From: CAZCBD01 sp964496755
Lineage (GTDB): Bacteria; Bacteroidota; Ignavibacteria; Ignavibacteriales; Melioribacteraceae
Direction: 5' to 3'
Assembly: GCA_964496755.1 (NCBI GenBank)
Contig: CAZCBD010000055.1
Coordinates: forward strand, 1 to 14,193
Length of the DNA: 14,193 nt
Of the stretch, positions 9,601 through 14,193 are shown in pieces. Made by a program: the position numbers and the translations under genes. Under the pieces are notes generated by a model, which made no database searches, was not told the origin of the DNA, and saw only the letters and a program-made list of their open reading frames with translations. How positions within the stretch are numbered: position 1 is the stretch's first letter; the number at the start of each line of letters is the position of its first letter.

Positions 9601-10424
9601 AATTTCGTTATAAAGTCAAACTCATTACTCCGAATTTCTTTATTAAAATTTTGATTGTAAACTTTAAAACCATTATCCGTTGCAAGTAAATAGTTGTCTT
9701 TATAAAAAATCAGAGTATTAATTTTATTTTGCTCGGTAAGCGATTTTGAAATACCAACAATGTTTTCAATTGAATTATTTTTTATGTTAAATTTTGAGAT
9801 CCCGGCTTCAGATAAAATAAGCAACTTGTTGTTTCCTATTTTTATTATTTTTTTAATTATGTTAAAGCCGTTATAAATTGAATTAATATTAAAACTTATA
9901 CATTTATTGGTTTTTGTGTTTAGTTTTTGGAGTCCGTTACCATTAGTTCCAATCCAAAGAATTTGGTTGTCTAACAAAAAATTGTTACAACCTTTTTCAT
10001 TATTAAAAAAAGAATTAGTGTTTTCAGAATTAAATATTTCTGAGGTTTCCGTTTCAAGATTAAATTTAATTAAACCATATTTTGTGGCTAGCCACAAAAA
10101 ATCCGTTCCATTTATTTTTTGAAACTTAATATCAAAAATATATGTTCTTAATATTCTTTTTTCGCCATCAACAAATGAATAAAAGTTTTTGAAATTTTTT
10201 CCGTCAAAGCGGTTCAACCCCGTTTGGGTTCCAAACCACATAAATCCTTTTGAATCTTGCTCTATACAATAAACGGTGTTTTGCGATAAACCGTTTTTAA
10301 CGGAAAGGTTATTAAATTTTTTAAAGATTTGTGCATCTATAATTTGCACATTTATGGAATTTATTAACAGAAAAAAAACAAATAATTTACCAAAAAGATA
10401 TTTTCTTGCAACTATTGTTTTCAT
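6630..10424 (-). CDS. Propeller-sensor histidine kinase (Reg_prop–Y_Y_Y–PAS–HisKA–HATPase)
   Basis: This is a membrane sensor kinase of 1264 residues from the ATG at 10424. Its hydrophobic N-terminus (MKTIVARKYLFGKLFVFFLL) and a likely cleavage near residue 32 export the sensor. Residues about 35-680 form a two-component propeller, seen as repeated blades such as GFMWFGTQTGLNRFDG, YLWVGTRNKGLNKFD and ILWVSTDNGLSKY. A Y_Y_Y domain follows (about 716-795, with YKLEGFEDKW and LHPGTYKLKIKAAN), then one transmembrane helix (about 803-825) and a short coiled coil. A PAS domain covers about 870-985. The HisKA-like domain has phospho-acceptor H1012 in AGIAHEINTPIQ. The HATPase domain has N1164 (NLIINACHA), DNGIGIP and GTGQGLSIA. 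No receiver or AraC output domain follows, unlike the hybrid systems of Bacteroides, so a separate response regulator is required and none is visible. A TTG at 10430 would add only two residues. The ligand is unknown. Confidence 0.93.
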   Translation of the reverse strand: MKTIVARKYLFGKLFVFFLLINSINVQIIDAQIFKKFNNLSVKNGLSQNTVYCIEQDSKGFMWFGTQTGLNRFDGKNFKNFYSFVDGEKRILRTYIFDIKFQKINGTDFLWLATKYGLIKFNLETETSEIFNSENTNSFFNNEKGCNNFLLDNQILWIGTNGNGLQKLNTKTNKCISFNINSIYNGFNIIKKIIKIGNNKLLILSEAGISKFNIKNNSIENIVGISKSLTEQNKINTLIFYKDNYLLATDNGFKVYNQNFNKEIRSNEFDFITKFTNGMPINTIYLKKNKLYLGTNGDGLIIVNLKLKSIEHIKHNSSVLNSLSSNVINEIYIDSTKTLWLATKSGGVNFYNKKNNLFFNLTGSTNSKIRLPHNSVYGIYQKDKSKLWIGTINGLLEVDLFGKDLINLPKISTKYFFKGKIIADVLFYKDYLWVASNFGLYRKKIYSNKWERFISKKNDENTISSNNTYSLYGDSRGYLWVGTRNKGLNKFDFKSNKFTRYSINNSGSIKGVRVYGCFEDSDGILWVSTDNGLSKYNYKNDSFETYLHDSQDINSISHSTVRSVFEDSEHRMWVGTTVGLDLFDKKSGHFRYYTDIKNMPHDWVYRILEDKNKNLWFTTNNGLFKINPETKKMYLFLEKDGLQSNEFNLAAFKNEDGGFYFGGIGGLSFFYPDSIKENFHPINVEIIGFSVFNKEVGINKKIENKVLLKKIITYTDTLNLNYSMNVFSFDFIGIDYTNTNEIKYAYKLEGFEDKWNYTSNRNYVTYTNLHPGTYKLKIKAANKNGYWFPNHEKVLVINILPPFYLKTWFIVLLVFVLIMLVFGIYFYRTRLLRIRAHELKQKIEEQTKNLLKINTSLENEITEREKINAALIESKEKYQYLVENINDVIFSIENDKIIYISPTIKTVLGFNPIDLEGKKISDFIFEQDKEKYKNRLNNIEPGKPINNELRMLNKKGELRWIRISEKLIFKENKIVESQGVMTDITEKKNLESQLIQSQKLESIGQLAAGIAHEINTPIQFIGDNTTFVRESFTNYIRLSNIFRNMINAIEKNVNIKKYIHNYKEILNSADINFLNEEIPTALSQTLEGVARVSEIVKAMKAFSHPGVEEKTLTNINDAIKNTIIVARNEWKYIANLITDLDNSIPDIPCLPGLFNQVILNLIINACHAIEERKKISPEKGEIKIKTKMENNFVVIEITDNGIGIPKENETKIFDPFYTTKEVGKGTGQGLSIAYDAIVNKHNGEIYFESEKNVGTTFIIKIPPN

Positions 10425-10491
10425 AACCAATTCCGTTCTTTTGTATTCAAAGAATTATCGAACATTATTTTAACAATTAAATAATTTATTT

Positions 10492-10524
10492 AAAAAAGTA
10501 AAGGCTGCTCGGGTGAACAGCCTT
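10492..10524 (-). terminator. Rho-independent terminator after the Tricorn-like gene
   Basis: On the minus strand, starting 29 bases beyond the stop codon of the Tricorn-like gene, AAGGCTG and CAGCCTT form a perfect seven-pair stem around a ten-base loop (TTCACCCGAG), followed by TACTTTTTT. The GC-rich stem stands out from the AT-rich surroundings. It separates the protease gene from the sensor-kinase gene, whose own promoter must then lie in the roughly 65 bases between the T-run and its ATG. Confidence 0.85.
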
Positions 10525-10552
10525 ATACTAAAAAGATTTATAAACTTAACGG

Positions 10553-13500
10553 CTATTTATTGTCAATTTGTTGCAATAAAACATCAACCGCCTTTTTAAG
10601 TTGTTCATCAACTCCTTTTGCTTTGCTATCTGGAGCATTCATTAATTCATAATTAGGAACTGCAGGTCCCCATTCCATGTTTTCATCTGTTGCTTTAACA
10701 AACCAAGCACGGTAAGGCATTCTTACATAAGAGCCGTTTACTAATGGATGCGAACTGGTAGAAATTACAGCACCAAAAGTTGCTTGTCCAACTAATTTTC
10801 CAATTCCCAATGTTTTATATGCATGAGAAAAAATTTCAGCATTAGAATAACTTGAAGAATTACAAATTGCAACGGAAGGTTTCGTCCAAGCATAAAAAGG
10901 TAATCTTTCGGCAAACGGATAATATTCTCTGTATTTTAAATGATTAGATAAATCATCAGTTGCTCCACGTGGAATAGTATAAGCATGTTGTTTTACATTT
11001 AATATTGCCATTAAATAATCCGTAGTCCATCCACCACCGTTAAAACGAACATCAATTACAATGCCTTCTTTTCCATATCCGGCAGCAGCTAATTCTCTTT
11101 CAAATCTTTCGAAGCTTGGTAAATTCATTCCTTGAATATGCAAATAGCCCAATCTTCCGTTGGAATATTTATCGGTAAGAGCCCTTCTTTCTTTTACCCA
11201 TTCATTATAAAGTTTATTTCTTAAACTTGTTGTTGGCCAAATTGGAATTTCTTTTATTCCGTTTTGGGTTTTTACGGTTAATAAGATTTTACTGTTGGCG
11301 GTATTAGTTAAAAGTGACCAGAAGTTAGTTTTGTTTGTAATATCCTGTTCATTAATTTTTAATATTACGTCTCCTTCGGATAATTTACTTTCCAATTTAT
11401 CTGCCGGCGAATCTAAAACCACATGAGTAATTTTAACACCTTTTGTTAGCGGTTGAATTTCTATGCCCAACAATCCTGTTCTTTCTCTCTGTTTGGGAAC
11501 ATAAACAGGTCCTCTAAATCCCATATGAGAAGCATCCAATTGACCAAGCATCCAATTATAGAGAACTTGAAAATCTACATCCGTAGAAGCTTTCAAACAA
11601 TATGGCTTGTAAGTTTCTTTAATTTTATTCCAATCTCTTCCGTGAAATTTAGGATCATAAAATCCGTCTCTCAAGGCTCTCCAACCTTCTTCAAAAATTT
11701 CTTCTTTTTCTGTTACAAAATCTATTTTCATTTTTGCTACAATCGGCAAATTTTCCACTCTGTTTCCGGCCAAGTTTAATCTTGCAAATCTACCACCACG
11801 TCCAACAAAATATATATTTTTATAGGATTTATCGTAACTTAATCCACGCGGACTGATTCCGGTTTTTGTGATAGGTTTAATTTTAGTACCGTCCCACTTA
11901 ACCGAAAACAAATCTCTTCCTGATTTACCTCTTTGGTTTGTGGTAAAATAAATTGTTTTGCCATCTTTAGAAAATAATGGTGAGCTTTCGTTTCCGGCCA
12001 TGTAAGTTACATGTTCAATTCTTTCATAAATATTATCAAAATCAATTTTTATTGGTTTGGTTTTTTCATCTTTTTTTGATTTCTTTTTCGATGAATCATT
12101 ATCCGATTCTTCTTTCCATTCTTCTTTATTTTTTTCCCAATCTTTTTTTGTTAACCACACAAACCAAACATCGGCTTGGCTGCTACTTCTTTCGGAAATA
12201 AAACCTAACTTCGAACCATCGGGGCTCCAAACCGGATTATAATCTCCGCGAGGATGCATACTTACATTTACTGCTTTTTTTGAACCATCTGCAGCTTGAA
12301 TATAAATTTCGGAATTAAAATTCAGATCGTTTTTTGAATAAGCAAGCCATTTACTATCGGGACTCCAAGTTATACCCTTTGCTTGCGCCCAACCGTCAGA
12401 TAAAACTTTTTCATCGGAAATTGAGCCATCTTCAGCTATTTTTGCAACTATTAATTTACAAACTCCGTGGTTATTACCTCGTAAAAAGGCTATTTTTTTT
12501 CCGTCGGGAGAAATTATCGGAGATCTTTCCTCTTCGGCACTATCAGTAATTTTTCTAATTTTATGTTTTAATGATCTGAAAATATTTTTTTCTTTCGGAT
12601 CGGCTGAAGATACTGTATATAAATCAAATTTTCCGTCTTTATCGGAAGCAAAAATCACAACTTCATTATTTACCCAAGCAACATCTTTTTCTCTATAAGA
12701 CGATTTACTTAAGTTAATTGATTTACTTCTATCTTTTTTATTTTGTGTTACAAAAACTTCTCCGTGTACAACAAATACCGATAATTTGCCATCTGGAGAA
12801 ACCGCATAATCAGTTAAACCACTTGTGAAAGTTTTCCATTCATACGGATAAAAATGATAATCTGCACTTATTTCAATATTTACTTTTGCAATTTTTTTAG
12901 ATTCTAAATCCATTGTGTAAATATTATCTTTTCTTTCAATTACAATTTTCTTTCCGTTTTCACTTACATCAAAACTTCTAATTCCTTCGTTTGTAAAATT
13001 AGTTAGCTGCACAAAACTCTCGTCTGCTTCGCCATTATCATTAATCCTAACTTTGTACACATTATATTTACCCGAACGAGCACTTAAGAAATAAAGATTT
13101 CCGTTTTTATCCCATTTGGGAAGAAAATCTTGACCTTCAAATGTTGTTAGTTTATGATAAGTATTGTCTGCTTTTTTGTAAATCCAAATATTTTTATTTG
13201 CAGGCCCTTTATAGGTTTCACGAGTTATTTTACAACCACCTTGTGTAAAGGCAATAAATTTACCATCTAAAGATTCTACCGGATAATTACCTAAAGCATC
13301 TAAATATCTTGACTCGGTACCACCATCAATTGAAATGGAAAAAATTTCTTTTGTTCTTTCCACTTTTTTGTAAACGCGACTTGTTTCAAATAAAATTCTC
13401 TTTTCACTTGTCCACCCGGTAGGATTATCCGAGGTTGAGTGAAAAGTTAAACGCTTGGGCACACCACCGTTTGAATTAATTGTATAAACATCATTATTGC

Positions 13501-13750
13501 CATATCTGTTACTGGCAAACGCAATAAGTTTACCATCGGGACTCCAAATAGGATATCCATCATAAGCGTTATTAACAGTTAAGCGAAATGCTTTTCCTCC
13601 TGCAACCGGCACCGTCCAAATATCGCCTTGATAGGAAAAAGCTAACTTTGTTCCATCATAATTTAAATCCGGTTGTACCGCAAAAGGGTTTTTGTTTTGC
13701 GCAAAAAGAACGGTTGAAATTAAAAATAAAACTAAAAAAATTTTCTTCAT
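10553..13750 (-). CDS. Secreted Tricorn-like S41 peptidase with PD40 propellers and PDZ domain
   Basis: This is a 1065-residue homologue of archaeal Tricorn protease, which trims peptides. It starts MKKIFLVLFLISTVLFAQ, a clear signal peptide, so it acts outside the cytoplasm. Two beta-propellers of PD40/TolB-like blades follow (about 22-300 and 310-650), with repeated WSPDGK-type motifs such as SPDGKLIAFASNR and SPDSKWLAYS. A Lys/Glu-rich insertion sits at about 535-565. A helical C1 region (about 675-745) precedes a PDZ domain (about 758-830) and the S41 catalytic core (about 860-1005). The family's catalytic tetrad appears intact: S741-H742 (DASHMGF), nucleophile S969 (SSYSNAEIF) and E1026 (NMEWGP), close to Tricorn S745/H746/S965/E1023. 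The frame extends to a TTG at 13804, but that would bury the signal peptide; the ATG at 13750 has a GGGGA site. A 158-base gap from the anti-sigma gene suggests its own promoter. The substrate is unknown. Confidence 0.94.
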   Translation of the reverse strand: MKKIFLVLFLISTVLFAQNKNPFAVQPDLNYDGTKLAFSYQGDIWTVPVAGGKAFRLTVNNAYDGYPIWSPDGKLIAFASNRYGNNDVYTINSNGGVPKRLTFHSTSDNPTGWTSEKRILFETSRVYKKVERTKEIFSISIDGGTESRYLDALGNYPVESLDGKFIAFTQGGCKITRETYKGPANKNIWIYKKADNTYHKLTTFEGQDFLPKWDKNGNLYFLSARSGKYNVYKVRINDNGEADESFVQLTNFTNEGIRSFDVSENGKKIVIERKDNIYTMDLESKKIAKVNIEISADYHFYPYEWKTFTSGLTDYAVSPDGKLSVFVVHGEVFVTQNKKDRSKSINLSKSSYREKDVAWVNNEVVIFASDKDGKFDLYTVSSADPKEKNIFRSLKHKIRKITDSAEEERSPIISPDGKKIAFLRGNNHGVCKLIVAKIAEDGSISDEKVLSDGWAQAKGITWSPDSKWLAYSKNDLNFNSEIYIQAADGSKKAVNVSMHPRGDYNPVWSPDGSKLGFISERSSSQADVWFVWLTKKDWEKNKEEWKEESDNDSSKKKSKKDEKTKPIKIDFDNIYERIEHVTYMAGNESSPLFSKDGKTIYFTTNQRGKSGRDLFSVKWDGTKIKPITKTGISPRGLSYDKSYKNIYFVGRGGRFARLNLAGNRVENLPIVAKMKIDFVTEKEEIFEEGWRALRDGFYDPKFHGRDWNKIKETYKPYCLKASTDVDFQVLYNWMLGQLDASHMGFRGPVYVPKQRERTGLLGIEIQPLTKGVKITHVVLDSPADKLESKLSEGDVILKINEQDITNKTNFWSLLTNTANSKILLTVKTQNGIKEIPIWPTTSLRNKLYNEWVKERRALTDKYSNGRLGYLHIQGMNLPSFERFERELAAAGYGKEGIVIDVRFNGGGWTTDYLMAILNVKQHAYTIPRGATDDLSNHLKYREYYPFAERLPFYAWTKPSVAICNSSSYSNAEIFSHAYKTLGIGKLVGQATFGAVISTSSHPLVNGSYVRMPYRAWFVKATDENMEWGPAVPNYELMNAPDSKAKGVDEQLKKAVDVLLQQIDNK

Positions 13751-13758
13751 AAGGTTAT

Positions 13759-13763
13759 TCCCC
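13759..13763 (-). promoter_or_regulatory. Ribosome binding site deciding the Tricorn-like start
   Basis: The minus strand reads GGGGA, then eight bases (ATAACCTT), then the ATG at 13750. This ATG begins a textbook signal peptide (MKKIFLVLFLI). The site and the signal peptide together favour this start over upstream in-frame TTG and ATG codons. Confidence 0.5.
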
Positions 13764-13798
13764 ATTAAATTCATAAAAATTATCTTTATTGTATTTCT

Positions 13799-13821
13799 TT
13801 TCAATTAATTTACGATTGAAA
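13799..13821. repeat. Short inverted repeat in the leader of the Tricorn-like gene
   Basis: TTTCAAT (13799-13805) and ATTGAAA (13815-13821) are perfect seven-base inverted arms around nine bases. They lie about 50-70 bases upstream of the protease ATG, in the 158-base gap after the anti-sigma gene. The repeat could be a small operator or chance in AT-rich DNA. No clear promoter was identified in this gap. Confidence 0.25.
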
Positions 13822-13908
13822 TCCTTAATTTTCATAGAAATATTTAAAAGAATTTAAAAACACTCAAGAAATGTGATTAAACAAAAGGGGGGATAAACTA
13901 TATTTTAA

Positions 13909-14151
13909 TTAACAATCGTCGGTTAAATCAAGCTTTTCCCAAAGGCGATTGTGTATTTCTTCTGTAACTTCAACATTATATTGCTTATAAAATTGAATTG
14001 TAGATTCAACTGTTCTAAAAAAAGTTTTACAGCTTTTACATCCTTCAAGATGCTGACGAATTTCCACACATTTAGGCGAGTCCAAATCTTCGCCTATGCT
14101 ACTGCATATATGCGATATAACTTCTTTGCATGTTACTTTAATTTCTTTCAT
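13909..14151 (-). CDS. Zinc-finger (zf-HC2) anti-sigma factor, soluble
   Basis: This 80-residue protein has the cysteine/histidine pattern of zinc-binding anti-sigma factors: C8, C28, H34-x3-C38-x2-C41 (IRQHLEGCKSC), in the usual C...C..I..HL..C..C..F arrangement. H14, C16 and C80 are extra potential ligands. There is no transmembrane helix, so it would act in the cytoplasm, binding and holding an ECF sigma factor, possibly releasing it on oxidation or metal loss as known ZAS proteins do. The C-terminal half (residues 45-80) is helical and short, ending WEKLDLTDDC. The start is the ATG at 14151, with only a weak purine stretch (GAGA) upstream. The start lies inside the end of the preceding gene, whose last residues look like a sigma factor, matching the common sigma/anti-sigma operon order. 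The zinc motif is clear. The anti-sigma role is inferred from family and context. Confidence 0.78.
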   Translation of the reverse strand: MKEIKVTCKEVISHICSSIGEDLDSPKCVEIRQHLEGCKSCKTFFRTVESTIQFYKQYNVEVTEEIHNRLWEKLDLTDDC

Positions 14152-14193
14152 ATTTAAATGTCTCGTTCAATTCATTTCTTAAAAAAGCTCTTT
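14138..14193 (-). CDS. Probable ECF sigma-70 factor, C-terminal tail (5' part outside window)
   Basis: Reading the minus strand from the right edge, one frame encodes RAFLRNELNETFKYERN and stops at 14140-14138, overlapping the start of the anti-sigma gene by 14 bases. Arg/Leu-rich endings of the RAxxxLRxEL type are common at the end of ECF sigma region 4. A short overlap with a zf-HC2 anti-sigma gene is the usual arrangement of these pairs. Only 17 residues are visible. The other two frames stop sooner (ending KELF or KSFFKK) and are alternatives. The identification rests mainly on context, so it is tentative. Confidence 0.45.
   Translation of the reverse strand, partial: RAFLRNELNETFKYERN

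Noticed and set aside
10431..10490. Candidate promoter for the sensor kinase (TTG, about 20 bases, then ATTCTTTG on the minus strand, resembling the Bacteroidota -33/-7 pattern)
   Set aside because: The match to TAnnTTTG is imperfect and the region is so AT-rich that similar matches arise easily; the promoter must be near here but cannot be fixed.
11453..12549. Several plus-strand open frames inside the Tricorn-like gene
   Set aside because: They are antisense to a well-supported gene, have Phe/Ser-rich low-complexity translations and show no recognisable domain.
13751..13804. N-terminal extension of the Tricorn-like protein from a TTG start
   Set aside because: It would place 18 residues before an obvious signal peptide; the internal ATG has a better ribosome site.
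13842..13859. Direct repeat ATTTAAAA at a ten-base period upstream of the Tricorn-like gene
   Set aside because: Only eight bases of pure A/T sequence, expected by chance in this spacer.

Overview
The window is an AT-rich bacterial chromosomal segment with tightly packed genes. The gene set suggests the Bacteroidota/Ignavibacteriota group: a periplasmic two-component propeller (Reg_prop/Y_Y_Y) sensor kinase, an exported Tricorn-type protease with PD40 propellers, an AmmeMemoRadiSam-type radical SAM enzyme, and a zinc-finger anti-sigma factor. An Ignavibacteria-like organism is my best guess. It rests on protein character only, because no rRNA or other phylogenetic marker is present.

Layout. 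Bases 2-1474 (+) hold the C-terminal part of a fused FAD-linked oxidase / Fe-S oxidoreductase whose N-terminus lies before the window. A 120-base gap follows, in which I saw no convincing terminator. Everything beyond it is on the minus strand, so the gap separates convergent genes. Reading the minus strand in its transcription order (high to low coordinates): a tail that looks like an ECF sigma factor (14193-14138) overlaps a small zinc-finger anti-sigma factor (14151-13909). After about 160 bases comes a secreted Tricorn-like protease (13750-10553), closed by a clear Rho-independent terminator at 10524-10492. Next is a propeller sensor histidine kinase (10424-6630). A 125-base spacer carrying a striking pair of palindromes leads into a likely operon of a Lon-family ATP-dependent protease (6504-4081), pyruvate kinase (4047-2617) and AmrS (2617-1595), the last two overlapping by one base.

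How they may work together. The sigma/anti-sigma pair is probably a stress or envelope switch that may control genes nearby. The Tricorn-like protease degrades peptides outside the cytoplasm. The Lon-like protease does intracellular quality control beside a glycolytic enzyme and a radical SAM enzyme of unresolved function. The pyruvate kinase carries Lys at the position that distinguishes K+-independent enzymes. I found no mobile elements, CRISPR arrays or RNA genes, and no clearly new multi-gene system. The features most worth checking are the paired palindromes upstream of the Lon-like gene, the pyk-amrS coupling without visible partners, and the sigma/anti-sigma arrangement next to the Tricorn gene. 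Four minus-strand genes have in-frame TTG or GTG extensions; I placed their starts at internal ATG codons for the reasons given in each entry.
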